In this document: positions 1-6,648 of the stretch, piece by piece
Numbering within the stretch: the stretch's first letter is position 1
How the letters are laid out: every line of letters starts with the position of its first letter
Origin: Bacillota bacterium
GTDB taxonomy: Bacteria > Bacillota > Clostridia > Tissierellales > Peptoniphilaceae
Direction of reading: 5' to 3'
Length of the DNA: 34,313 bases
NCBI GenBank assembly: GCA_030532225.1
Contig: JAUNLQ010000014.1
Location: 1-34,313 of the forward strand
The notes under the pieces: generated by a model
Database searches by the model: none
What the model saw: the letters and a program-made list of their open reading frames with translations, nothing else
Told to the model about the DNA's origin: nothing
Translations under genes and position numbers: made by a program

Positions 1-107
1 TTATCCCCAATTAAACCAATTTTTTCTGTAGGATCAATTGTCAATTTGTCTATAGCAAATAGTTTTCGACTGCCTATATTCTTTATTAAATTATCTATAT
101 ATATCAT
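1..107 (-). CDS. ABC-F family ATPase, N-terminal fragment (cut by window edge)
   Basis: Only the first 35 codons are present; the rest lies beyond base 1. The peptide starts MIYIDNLIKN and runs to EKIGLIGD, the strand leading into a Walker A loop, which should follow immediately outside the window. This layout (short beta strand, LF.I..L.I, EKIGLIGDN) matches the first ATPase domain of ABC-F proteins, soluble ATPases without membrane segments that act on ribosomes; many confer resistance to lincosamides, pleuromutilins or macrolides. The start is an ATG with GGAGG five bases upstream. The preceding leader peptide and hairpin (separate entries) support an antibiotic-responsive ABC-F gene rather than a housekeeping one. 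The family call rests on about 35 residues, so it is moderate; an ordinary ABC transporter ATPase is the alternative. Confidence 0.6.
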   Translation of the reverse strand, partial: MIYIDNLIKNIGSRKLFAIDKLTIDPTEKIGLIGD

Positions 108-110
108 AAA

Positions 111-142
111 TCCTCCTTACTATTGAGAGGATTTTTCCTCTC
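111..142 (-). promoter_or_regulatory. Attenuator-like hairpin and competing pairing at the ABC-F ribosome binding site
   Basis: On the minus strand GAGAGGA (142-136) can pair with TCCTCTC (131-125) across an AAAA loop. The TCCTC part (131-127) can instead pair with GAGGA (115-111) in the ABC-F ribosome binding site. The two pairings exclude each other, so the position of a ribosome on the leader peptide could decide whether the ABC-F start is exposed. There is no U-tract after the hairpin, which argues for control of translation rather than termination. The direction of the switch is not determined. Confidence 0.5.
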
Positions 143-175
143 TTATTTTCTAATAAAATTTTTATTGTTATTCAT
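143..175 (-). CDS. 10-codon leader peptide upstream of the ABC-F gene
   Basis: A minimal open frame, ATG to TAA, encodes MNNNKNFIRK. It has its own strong AAGGAGG ribosome binding site at 185-191, nine bases before the ATG, and lies in the untranslated leader between the predicted promoter and the ABC-F start. The stop codon directly abuts the left arm of a hairpin. A short, well-initiated peptide followed by a hairpin and a second ribosome binding site is the arrangement used for ribosome-stalling attenuation in front of erm, msr, vga and other ABC-F genes. Translation is inferred from the ribosome binding site only. Confidence 0.65.
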   Translation of the reverse strand: MNNNKNFIRK

Positions 176-206
176 CAGTCTATACCTCCTTGTTTTTTTC
201 ATTTTT

Positions 207-235
207 ATTATAACATAGAAAAATCTCCTTTAAAA
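207..235 (-). promoter_or_regulatory. Predicted extended -10 promoter for leader peptide and ABC-F gene
   Basis: The minus strand reads TGTTATAAT (215-207), an exact extended -10 element. A weak -35 (TTTTAA, 230-235) lies 17 bases upstream. Transcription would start near base 200, giving about 25 bases before the leader ATG. Confidence 0.5.
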
Positions 236-243
236 TTTTCCAC

Positions 244-293
244 AAAAAATGCAAGACCTCAGGTGTTTTATTGTGTGAACACCCTGTCTTGCA
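244..293 (-). terminator. Rho-independent terminator of the XRE/membrane-protein operon
   Basis: A long stem pairs TGCAAGAC (250-257) with GTCTTGCA (286-293), and inside it GGTGTT (262-267) with AACACC (279-284). On the minus strand it is followed by a run of T (244-249). It sits about 20 bases after the stop of the membrane-protein gene, so it ends that transcript just before the ABC-F promoter. Confidence 0.85.
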
Positions 294-315
294 CTTATCT
301 CATCATATTTTAAAA

Positions 316-765
316 CTAAATTCTTTTAGACCAATAAATCTTCAAGGCCAATGAAACTATCAACTGCAAAATTGCAACAACAACTAAAGTTATAAAGGCC
401 TCAAAGCTAAAATACACCACTATCAAGGTTGCTATAAGCATTAGTATAGAAAATATTGGTACTATTGAAGCACCTGACTTCATTCTAATTAGAATCTCTC
501 TTTCATCTGTTTCTTTTAAATACATTTTCTTTAGCAAGTTTTCATCCTTAAGAGCCCTAATTAGTACACCCATATAGACCAAAGACATTACTTCAATTCC
601 TACAAAAAATCCAATTACATAGTCTGTCACATCTGCCTTAGCTGGAAACTGGTTTTTTAAATATAAAGTAGAAAATAACACAGCCAGCAAGGCCAAAATA
701 ACTACAATAACCATAAAGCTGATCTTAGATTGTATATCTTTTTTATAATTTTCTAGACTTTTCAT
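316..765 (-). CDS. Four-helix membrane protein partnered with an XRE regulator
   Basis: 149 residues with a short charged N-terminus and four hydrophobic segments: about 17-36, 46-66, 98-117 and 121-141. Between the pairs lies a charged cytoplasmic-looking stretch with KETDEREILIRMKSGA. I do not recognise a named family with certainty; small four-helix proteins with a DEREILI-like element are common next to a minimal XRE regulator in Firmicutes. The gene starts one base after the regulator's stop codon, using a GGAGG inside the end of that gene, so the two are translationally linked. A terminator follows. No transport or enzymatic motif is visible; a role in sensing or in protection of the membrane is conceivable but unsupported. 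Confidence 0.75.
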   Translation of the reverse strand: MKSLENYKKDIQSKISFMVIVVILALLAVLFSTLYLKNQFPAKADVTDYVIGFFVGIEVMSLVYMGVLIRALKDENLLKKMYLKETDEREILIRMKSGASIVPIFSILMLIATLIVVYFSFEAFITLVVVAILQLIVSLALKIYWSKRI

Positions 766-766
766 A

Positions 767-967
767 TTAATCTTTTTCCTCCATAATAAAAATTTCTTCT
801 ATGCTCAAATTGAAATATCCTGCAATTTTAAAAGCCAGTGGCAAGGATGCAATATACTTTCCTGTTTCAATTGAAGTAATAGTCTGTCTAGTAACTCCTA
901 CTTGGTTAGCAAGTTCCTCTTGAGAAAGTTTCTGGGCCTTTCTCAGTTGTGCAAGCCTATTTTTCAT
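767..967 (-). CDS. Small XRE-family transcriptional regulator
   Basis: 66 residues forming essentially one Cro/C1-type helix-turn-helix: LAQLRKAQKLSQEELANQVGVTRQ.. with recognition helix TRQTITSIETGKYIASLPLAFKIA, then the typical YFNLSIEEIF ending. The start has GGAGG eight bases upstream. It is the first gene of a two-gene operon with the membrane protein that follows. Its promoter contains three evenly spaced CTTTGCA sites and a near-perfect dyad, so autoregulation is likely. Compact XRE proteins of this kind (YozG/YgzD-like) pair with small membrane proteins in many Firmicutes; the signal they sense is generally unknown. Confidence 0.9.
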   Translation of the reverse strand: MKNRLAQLRKAQKLSQEELANQVGVTRQTITSIETGKYIASLPLAFKIAGYFNLSIEEIFIMEEKD

Positions 968-984
968 TTACTCATCCTCCTACC

Positions 985-1049
985 TTGCTAAGTTAACTTT
1001 GCAATTTAAGTATAGCAAGCTTTGCATTTATTGTCAAGCCTACTTTGCA
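985..1049 (-). promoter_or_regulatory. XRE operon promoter with three 23-bp-spaced operator-like sites
   Basis: On the minus strand TTGACA (1037-1032) and TATACT (1014-1009) are separated by exactly 17 bases, a near-consensus sigma-A promoter. CTTTGCA occurs at 997-1003, 1020-1026 and 1043-1049, always 23 bases apart. The one nearest the gene is part of a 20-bp imperfect palindrome TTGCTAAGTTAACTTTGCAA (985-1004); the distal one has a similar AAG-N4-CTT dyad overlapping the -35. These are the likely binding sites of the XRE protein. Confidence 0.75.
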
Positions 1050-1076
1050 TTTTTCTTCAAAAAATTTTTTCTCAAC

Positions 1077-1110
1077 AAAAAACCCCTTTAACTAGACTTA
1101 GTCAAAGGGG
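1077..1110 (-). terminator. Terminator of the marR-pirin-FMN reductase operon
   Basis: The stem CCCCTTT (1083-1089) / AAAGGGG (1104-1110), with inner ACTA/TAGT pairing, is followed on the minus strand by six T (1082-1077). It lies 17 bases after the FMN reductase stop codon. Confidence 0.9.
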
Positions 1111-1126
1111 CAAATTCAAATTTTCT

Positions 1127-1669
1127 TTATCTTAAAATCTTTTCAGCATGATCTTCAAAAGCCAACACAGCTTTCTTAATATGATTATAAGTTCTTTCTT
1201 CTAACTTTCCATTTTCGTCAAAGCATTCGTGAATCTTTGCAAGATAAATTTCTGGTTGTTGCATAGGAATCAAATCAACATAAACAAGTCCTTGTCTTAA
1301 AGATAGGTTTCCTGCCATGGCTCCAAAGCCACTAAAAGAAGCAGAGAATACTGCTGCTGGCTTGTGGGCCCAAACATTTCCTTCAGGATTAGTAGAACCT
1401 ACATCAATTGCATTTTTAATAGCAGGGGCGAAAGTCCTGTTATATTCTGGTGTGAAGAAAATAAATCCATCATAAGCCTTTGCTTCATTTCTAAATCTTG
1501 TGTACTCTTCATGGGCATTTTCTCCATCTAAGTCGCTATTGTAAAATGGTAGATTTTTAATATCAATAATGTCAGCCTCAGCCTTTTCAAACATACCCTT
1601 TACTTCTTTTGCAACTTTCATATTCCATGAATCTTTTCTTAGTGAACCTACTATTAATCCGATTTTCAT
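1127..1669 (-). CDS. NAD(P)H-dependent FMN reductase / quinone or azo reductase family
   Basis: 180 residues, full length for the flavodoxin-like NADPH-dependent FMN reductase family (ChrR/YieF/azoreductase-like). The N-terminal strand and phosphate-binding loop read IGLIVGSLRKDSWNMKVA (FMN phosphate site). The family signature is seen at about 74-77 as TPEYNRTFAPAIKNAIDVGS. Such enzymes are soluble flavoproteins that reduce FMN, quinones, azo compounds or chromate with NAD(P)H. It is the last gene of a five-gene operon headed by a MarR regulator and a pirin, which suggests quinone or electrophile detoxification. GGAGG six bases before the ATG fixes the start. Physiological substrate unknown. 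Confidence 0.92.
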   Translation of the reverse strand: MKIGLIVGSLRKDSWNMKVAKEVKGMFEKAEADIIDIKNLPFYNSDLDGENAHEEYTRFRNEAKAYDGFIFFTPEYNRTFAPAIKNAIDVGSTNPEGNVWAHKPAAVFSASFSGFGAMAGNLSLRQGLVYVDLIPMQQPEIYLAKIHECFDENGKLEERTYNHIKKAVLAFEDHAEKILR

Positions 1670-1680
1670 TTTGTCCTCCG

Positions 1681-2973
1681 TTAATTTATATATCTTTCTA
1701 TATCTTTTAAATCTGCAGATCCGCCATTTTCAACTACTACTTCCTTAGAGTTGTCGCCGGCTTGGATCTGACCTTTTAATACAAGGTCTTTGATTTGACC
1801 CTGGTCTACATGAAGACCAACTACATCGTCTCCTTTTGTAATTAAGTCTCCTCCAATTTCTAACTTATCAATACTTCCATTTTCCAAAACGCTAATAGCA
1901 TCAGCCTTAAGGGTTTTGATAACACCTTTTACCAAGGTTTGGCCCATAGAGCCTTCAGTAATAACATCCTCATCAATAGTAATGCTGCCAACTGCTTTTG
2001 AAAACTGCATACCAATGGATCCGTCTCCCAAGGTCTTTATGCCCTTAAACTGAGCTTTTTCTATGGTCCCGTCATATTGATTAAAACCTCTAGCTCCAAG
2101 GCCAAAAGTCTTTATATAAGCAGAAGCTTTAAAGTTTTTAACATAACCAAAGTTTACAAAGCCAATGGCACTTGGTCCAAAGCTAACAACTTCCTTTTCT
2201 ACAGTCCAATTGTCAACCTGACCCCAAACATCTAGAACCATATCATTAGTTCCGTAAGTTTTTATATAGCCCTTAGAAACAATGTTTTTTGCCAGGGCTC
2301 CATATACAATGAATATAGCTCCTGTAATTAAGTTAGGCTGGCCAGAAGGTATCATACCATTAGAATAAACATCCCCAGTAGAAAGATTATTTACAATAAC
2401 TTTTCCACTTTCATCATTAAAACCAGAAATAAACAAACCTGAACCTAGAACTGGTGCATTTTCTCTACCTATAGAAATATCCTTAAGATCTGCCTCTATT
2501 AAACTACCTTCTTCAGGATTAAAGTTATAAATAGTAAAGGCTCCCTGGTAGACATTCACCCCATATTTCATTGGTCTTTCAGGATAAAATCTAGCATCTG
2601 CAGAAACAATGTCTAGACCATCTACATAAATCTTTGTTTTCTTGTTCTTGCCCCTGGTCAAAAACTGAACCATGCCACTTACAGTCAGATTTTTCAAGAC
2701 CAAGTTGCCTAGATCCTCTTCATTAGAATTTATATAAACAGCCCTTCTATTTGCAGCTGTTTGGATTGCCATGTTAGCAATTTCGTTGTCTTTAGTAAGT
2801 CCAAGTCCATCTGTTCCAATAAAGGAAAGAAAAATATTTGGACCAGCACCAACAAGTTTTTGTCCTGGTTTTAGCTTAATAGAACTAGTTGAGCTAATTG
2901 AATTACTAAGCTCAATAAGCTCCTCATCTGAATCAAGGGCTTCTGTTAACTCTAAATAATTTTTTACCTTCAT
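1681..2973 (-). CDS. Cytoplasmic right-handed beta-helix-like protein of unknown function
   Basis: 430 residues without signal peptide or membrane segment. After about 60 residues it becomes a series of short repeats of beta-strand character (for example NLVLKNLTVSG, KIYVDGLDIVSA, IEADLKDISIG, VIVNNLSTGDV, IKTYGTNDM, IKTFGLGARG, IKTLGDGSIG, LKGQIQAGD). These have the periodicity of a single-stranded parallel beta-helix. The repeated phrase IKT.G at about residues 240, 290 and 315 marks successive coils. Beta-helix proteins are usually secreted polysaccharide-active enzymes, but nothing here directs export and no catalytic motif is visible. It lies 11 bases upstream of the FMN reductase and 15 bases after the GNAT gene, inside one operon with a GGGAGG ribosome binding site. 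Function unknown; a role tied to the redox operon is inferred from position alone. Confidence 0.8.
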   Translation of the reverse strand: MKVKNYLELTEALDSDEELIELSNSISSTSSIKLKPGQKLVGAGPNIFLSFIGTDGLGLTKDNEIANMAIQTAANRRAVYINSNEEDLGNLVLKNLTVSGMVQFLTRGKNKKTKIYVDGLDIVSADARFYPERPMKYGVNVYQGAFTIYNFNPEEGSLIEADLKDISIGRENAPVLGSGLFISGFNDESGKVIVNNLSTGDVYSNGMIPSGQPNLITGAIFIVYGALAKNIVSKGYIKTYGTNDMVLDVWGQVDNWTVEKEVVSFGPSAIGFVNFGYVKNFKASAYIKTFGLGARGFNQYDGTIEKAQFKGIKTLGDGSIGMQFSKAVGSITIDEDVITEGSMGQTLVKGVIKTLKADAISVLENGSIDKLEIGGDLITKGDDVVGLHVDQGQIKDLVLKGQIQAGDNSKEVVVENGGSADLKDIERYIN

Positions 2974-2988
2974 AATGCCTCCCTTAAC

Positions 2989-3267
2989 TTACTTCTTTAA
3001 AACGTCTTCGTATTCCTTATTTTTTTCAAATTCTCTCTTAGCATAAGGGCAAAGAGGGATAATTTTTTTATTACCCTCTCTTGCCTCTTCAACAATTTTA
3101 TAGACTAATTTTTTTCCTATTCCTTGGCCAGCATAGGCATCATCAACTTCAGTATGGTCAATTATCCAATAGGCCCCTGCATCAGAATAGGTAGACTCAC
3201 CTATAAAAGTCTTATCATCATAGGCTGCTGCTCTTTTATTAGCTGCTTCAAAAACTACATTAATCAT
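2989..3267 (-). CDS. Small GNAT-type N-acetyltransferase (Acetyltransf_CG-like)
   Basis: 92 residues, the size of the minimal GNAT family (YidJ/YjdJ-like). The acetyl-CoA site is seen as [27 protein letters not shown] (Q/R-x-x-G-x-G/A form, AGQGIGKKL). The following strand contains the conserved [18 protein letters not shown], with the cysteine-proline-tyrosine element characteristic of this subfamily. The ATG overlaps the pirin stop codon by one base (TAATG), so translation is coupled. These small acetyltransferases are often found beside pirins and stress reductases; the acetyl acceptor is not known. Confidence 0.88.
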   Translation of the reverse strand: MINVVFEAANKRAAAYDDKTFIGESTYSDAGAYWIIDHTEVDDAYAGQGIGKKLVYKIVEEAREGNKKIIPLCPYAKREFEKNKEYEDVLKK

Positions 3268-4115
3268 TAATCCACCTGAAAATCTAATTCTTCTCTAATA
3301 AATGTTCCATTTCTTAAATCAAAGTAGGCTTGTCTTAATTCAGCTTGTGAATTCATAACAATTGGTCCTGCCCAAGCTATTGGTTCACCTAATTTTCTAG
3401 ATTTAATAAATAAAACTTGTGCAAAGTCGCCTTCGTTTTTAATTGTTAGTGTATCACCATCAGTTAATTTCACTGCAGTTTTTTCATTTACTAGCTCTCC
3501 ACCAACTGAAACTTGGCCTAGAAGAGTGAAGATCATAACAGAGTCGTCTTCTTCCATGTCTAGGGTAATGCTTCCACCCTTGTTAATGTGGATGTCATAA
3601 TAGTCTAGTGGAAGATGGTCTCCCTTAAAGCCTTGGTGGTCTTTGTAAGAACCAGCAAGAAGTCTAATCTTACCATGTTCATATTCAATTTCTTCAATTT
3701 CATCTCTCTTAATACTTCTATAAGTTGGAGTTGACATTTTTTCAGCTTGTGGCAAGTTTAGCCAAAGTTGAACACCAAGTAGTCTATCAGCAGCTGGAAC
3801 TTGTTCCTCATGTTCAATACCAGAACCAGAGTTCATCCATTGAACTTCTCCATCACCAATTCCATCAACATTGCCTAGGGTATCCTTGTGAACCATTTTT
3901 CCCTTATATAAATAAGAAACTGTTTCAATACCTCTGTGTGGATGCATTGGGAATCCTGCAGTATAATCAGCTGGGTTTGTGCTATCAAAAGAGTCTAGCA
4001 TTAAAATTGGATCAAACTCTTCAGTAGTTTCATGGCCCAAAACTCTAACTAAGCTAACTCCTGCTCCATCTTTTGTTCTAAATCCTTGTACCTTTGTTTT
4101 AATTTTTCTATCCAT
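3267..4115 (-). CDS. Pirin family protein (cupin; quercetinase-like)
   Basis: 282 residues, the usual size of bacterial pirins (YhhW/YhaK type). The N-terminal cupin carries the metal ligands in order: [15 protein letters not shown] (His58, His60), then [10 protein letters not shown] (His102, Glu104), as in Fe-binding pirins. The C-terminal cupin is seen around [24 protein letters not shown]. Some bacterial pirins oxidise quercetin; others act in redox regulation. Its ATG lies inside the end of marR (8-base overlap) with GGAGG in the marR coding sequence, and its stop overlaps the GNAT start. Membership of a MarR-headed operon with an FMN reductase supports a role against electrophilic aromatic compounds. 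Exact substrate unknown. Confidence 0.93.
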   Translation of the reverse strand: MDRKIKTKVQGFRTKDGAGVSLVRVLGHETTEEFDPILMLDSFDSTNPADYTAGFPMHPHRGIETVSYLYKGKMVHKDTLGNVDGIGDGEVQWMNSGSGIEHEEQVPAADRLLGVQLWLNLPQAEKMSTPTYRSIKRDEIEEIEYEHGKIRLLAGSYKDHQGFKGDHLPLDYYDIHINKGGSITLDMEEDDSVMIFTLLGQVSVGGELVNEKTAVKLTDGDTLTIKNEGDFAQVLFIKSRKLGEPIAWAGPIVMNSQAELRQAYFDLRNGTFIREELDFQVD

Positions 4116-4533
4116 TTAGTCTTCCTCCTAATTTTTTTAACAAATATAATAGTTGTTCCTTTTCTTCATTATTCAATACATTCATGCTTTCCTTAATAAG
4201 TTTAATGTTTTTTGGGAGCACCTTCTCTATAATTTCTCTACCTTCATCTGTAAGTGAAAGAATTCTAATTCGTCTATCACTTTCATCTTCAAGCCTTTTA
4301 ATATAATTAAGCTTGACTAGATTGTTAACTATAAGAGGAATTGTTCCCACACTACTTAGTATCTTGTCCCTTACCTGGCCAACAGTCATGTCTCCCTTGC
4401 TATACAAGGCTTCCAAAACCATAAACTGGCTTAAAGTAAGACCATTTTCTTTAACAAGTCTCATAGTTTTCTTGTCAATTGTGTTTACATTTTTGTGCAG
4501 TCCAATCAAAATTTTTAACTCAACATCTTCCAC
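4108..4533 (-). CDS. MarR-family transcriptional regulator
   Basis: 141 residues with the MarR winged helix: a recognition region from LTLSQFMVLEALYSKGDMTVGQVRDKI through IPLIVNNLVKLNYIKR, then the wing DESDRRIRILSLTDEGREI, and a C-terminal dimerisation helix. The start codon is GTG with GGGGGTG upstream. It is the first gene of the operon with pirin, GNAT, beta-helix protein and FMN reductase and overlaps the pirin gene. MarR proteins of this type are commonly repressors released by phenolic, quinone or peroxide ligands, and a 14-bp palindrome just upstream is a candidate operator. No obvious redox cysteine is present, so ligand binding is the more likely trigger. Confidence 0.93.
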   Translation of the reverse strand: MEDVELKILIGLHKNVNTIDKKTMRLVKENGLTLSQFMVLEALYSKGDMTVGQVRDKILSSVGTIPLIVNNLVKLNYIKRLEDESDRRIRILSLTDEGREIIEKVLPKNIKLIKESMNVLNNEEKEQLLYLLKKLGGRLNG

Positions 4534-4564
4534 TTATTCACCCCCAATATCTCTATGTAAATAT

Positions 4565-4578
4565 TATCTATATAGATA
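4565..4578 (-). promoter_or_regulatory. 14-bp palindrome upstream of marR, candidate operator
   Basis: TATCTATATAGATA is a perfect palindrome 32 bases before the marR start codon. MarR proteins bind palindromes of this size near their promoters. The promoter hexamers here are not clear (TAATAT lies just downstream on the minus strand). In AT-rich DNA a chance palindrome is possible. Confidence 0.4.
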
Positions 4579-4806
4579 TATCCAGATAAAAAATTTTATG
4601 ACTTTCCTATATTCACTTGTCATATAAAAAATTTCAAATAAGTAAAAGAATAATTTTCTACATACAATTTATACCCTAGACCTACAGAATTTAAAACAAA
4701 TTTTTTTAAATTAAAAATCCAAAATACAAATCTCTTTTTCTTTTTCCTCCATATTTATAACCACTTTAAAAAATTCTAAACAAGATCAAATTTGAAAGTT
4801 TAAAAG

Positions 4807-4844
4807 AAAAACCACTGGCCAGGTGGTAGGTCACAGCCAGTGGT
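4807..4844 (-). terminator. Terminator of the iron-uptake/NTPase operon
   Basis: The nine-base stem ACCACTGGC (4811-4819) / GCCAGTGGT (4836-4844) is followed on the minus strand by TTTTCTTTT. It begins two bases after the NTPase stop codon. Confidence 0.85.
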
Positions 4845-4845
4845 A

Positions 4846-5418
4846 TTAGTCTTCGTAAAATTGGTCCCTGTTTTCAAGTGTTAAATAAATCAGCCTTACA
4901 TCTTCCCTTTTTCCAATCTTGTCTAGAAACTCAGAGTCAGCCTTTTGTAAAACTCCATAAACAGAGACTTGGCCTAGCTTTCCATCTAAAAGGTCAAAGA
5001 CCCTTTGTTGAAATTTTTCTGCCTTACTTTCTGCTGGTCCTAGCTCATCCATAAGAACTAGATCCCCGTCTTGGACTTGGGCCAGCATTTCACAGCCCAA
5101 GCTATTAAACTTTTCTAAAGAATTTTCAATCCTATTAGGATCACCACAATAGAAAAGCATATTTTCATAAGAAGGCTGATCTATATCTTCAAAAGATCCC
5201 CTTACTCTTAAAATATAGGTAGAAAATCCATTGCCTTCTCCCTTGGGGCTAGGAAGTTTCCTTGTAAGAAAACCAGAAAGCCTTCCTTTTTTTATATTTT
5301 CTTGGTCCAAAGGTCTGTCTAAGTTTTTTTCTACTAAATATTTTAATAGAGTTGACTTGCCTATGCCTTTTTCTCCACTTATAAATAGATGTTTGGCTTT
5401 ATTTGTTTTATCTTTCAT
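4846..5418 (-). CDS. P-loop NTPase, THEP1-like nucleoside-triphosphatase
   Basis: 190 residues. Walker A is GEKGIGKST (15-23) and Walker B is DLVLMDELGPAE (Asp124, Glu125). The arrangement, including a short N-terminal strand HLFISG and the MDELG element, matches the THEP1/NTPase_1 family (PF03266-like), soluble enzymes hydrolysing nucleoside triphosphates whose cellular role is poorly defined. It is the fourth gene of the iron-type ABC uptake operon, about 50 bases after the lipoprotein gene, and is followed by the operon terminator. Related NTPases occur at the end of siderophore or cobalamin ABC operons in other anaerobic Firmicutes. Its contribution to uptake is not established. AAAAAAGGAAA precedes the ATG. 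Confidence 0.75.
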   Translation of the reverse strand: MKDKTNKAKHLFISGEKGIGKSTLLKYLVEKNLDRPLDQENIKKGRLSGFLTRKLPSPKGEGNGFSTYILRVRGSFEDIDQPSYENMLFYCGDPNRIENSLEKFNSLGCEMLAQVQDGDLVLMDELGPAESKAEKFQQRVFDLLDGKLGQVSVYGVLQKADSEFLDKIGKREDVRLIYLTLENRDQFYED

Positions 5419-5468
5419 AAATTTCCTTTTTTAACTTTCGATTTTTTAGGACCAAATTTTTCAAATTC

Positions 5469-6584
5469 TTATTTTACTAAATTTTCAAATTGTTGGTCTG
5501 TTAATTGGCTGTGGAACAACATATCATAGGATTTTGTTACTTCTTCTTGTAAATCAAATCCAGCTTCTTCAGGATAAAGTGTGTGAGAAAGCCACAACAA
5601 ACCTAGGATTCTTTGGGCTGATGGTGGTGATGCCATCCAGTTATAAGGACCTTGAGGAACTTCATAATAGTTGCCTTCTTTTATAGCAGTAATATTTTGC
5701 CAGTCTGGGTCTTGGCCAACTGTGTCATAAATACTGTCTGGTGAAAAAATAATATAATCAGGATTCCAAGCTAGAATTTGTTCCATGTCAACTTCATTTC
5801 CAGTTCCCCTAGATGAAGGTTGGTCTACAACAGCAATGTTGTCAGTTAGCATATCCATTATTTCAGCATGGAAAGATGACTGAGCTATAACATTGTGACC
5901 TTCTTGGCCAGTAATATATAGGGCCTTTTTCTTGTCAACCTTTTCTGCAAGTTCAACAGTTTCTTTATAAACCTTATCAAAATACTCTGCATAGTCTGCT
6001 GCTTTTTCTTCTTCTCCCAATAGGTCCCCTAACATTACAAAGGCATCTCCCATAGTTGACAAAGTTGCTCCAACATGAACAAAAGGAATACCTGTTTGTT
6101 CTTGTAGATTGTTAAGATCTTCAACAGCTCCATCTTTGGCTTCTCCTACGTCTATAACTACTTGGGCATCTGTACTAAGAAGGGTTTCTAGGTTCATTTC
6201 TCCCTTGCCACCATAAAGCTGACCAAGTTCAGGAAGATTTAAGTATTTTTCATCAATATATTCTTCTGCACCATCATACCAAGGATTTGCTACACCAACT
6301 AACTTGTCTGGACTTAGAGCAAATACTGGAATTTGTGCCATCGGTCCAGTGATTGCTATATGTTCAATATTAGCTGGTACTTCCACTTCCCTGCCAAGAG
6401 AATCTGTGAAGATCCTTGTTGTTGGTTCTTCTTCCTGTTTTTCATCTTCGCCTACAATTTCTTGATCAACTTTTACTGCTGTCTCTTCTTCTTTTACATC
6501 ACTACTTGCAATACAAGCCACTAGGGTGAATGTAAATACAAGGCATAATAGAAGAGCTAAAAATATCTTACTTGTTCTTTTCAT
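5469..6584 (-). CDS. Iron/siderophore/haem-type ABC transporter substrate-binding lipoprotein
   Basis: 371 residues. A lysine/arginine start and hydrophobic segment end in the lipobox LVAC, so Cys24 would be lipidated and the protein tethered outside the membrane. An acidic linker (about 30-55) leads into a periplasmic-binding domain of the FepB/BtuF class: RIFTDSLGREVEVPANIEHIAI, the YGGKGEMNLETLLSTDAQVVID region, and WNPDYIIFSPDSIYD in the second lobe. The cleft probably includes GPYNWMASPPSAQRILGLLWL. This class binds ferric siderophores, haem or cobalamin; the sequence alone does not tell which. It lies 64 bases after the ATPase gene, in one operon with the permease, with AAGAAAGGAA before the ATG. 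Confidence 0.92.
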   Translation of the reverse strand: MKRTSKIFLALLLCLVFTFTLVACIASSDVKEEETAVKVDQEIVGEDEKQEEEPTTRIFTDSLGREVEVPANIEHIAITGPMAQIPVFALSPDKLVGVANPWYDGAEEYIDEKYLNLPELGQLYGGKGEMNLETLLSTDAQVVIDVGEAKDGAVEDLNNLQEQTGIPFVHVGATLSTMGDAFVMLGDLLGEEEKAADYAEYFDKVYKETVELAEKVDKKKALYITGQEGHNVIAQSSFHAEIMDMLTDNIAVVDQPSSRGTGNEVDMEQILAWNPDYIIFSPDSIYDTVGQDPDWQNITAIKEGNYYEVPQGPYNWMASPPSAQRILGLLWLSHTLYPEEAGFDLQEEVTKSYDMLFHSQLTDQQFENLVK

Positions 6585-6648
6585 AAAAATTCCTTTCTTA
6601 TTCTTATTATATTTATATTAAAATCCCTGCTAAAAATCAAAACAAAAA

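Larger units (their letters stand above)
4534..4845. other. Intergenic region between marR and NTPase genes
   Basis: This holds the marR promoter area with its palindrome at the left and the iron-operon terminator (4807-4844) at the right. The centre, about 4,600-4,800, is very AT-rich with homopolymer runs; I see no gene, RNA or repeat there. Confidence 0.6.

Noticed and set aside
4313..4627. Plus-strand open frame across marR
   Set aside because: Shadow of the marR reading frame; no ribosome binding site and no domain pattern.
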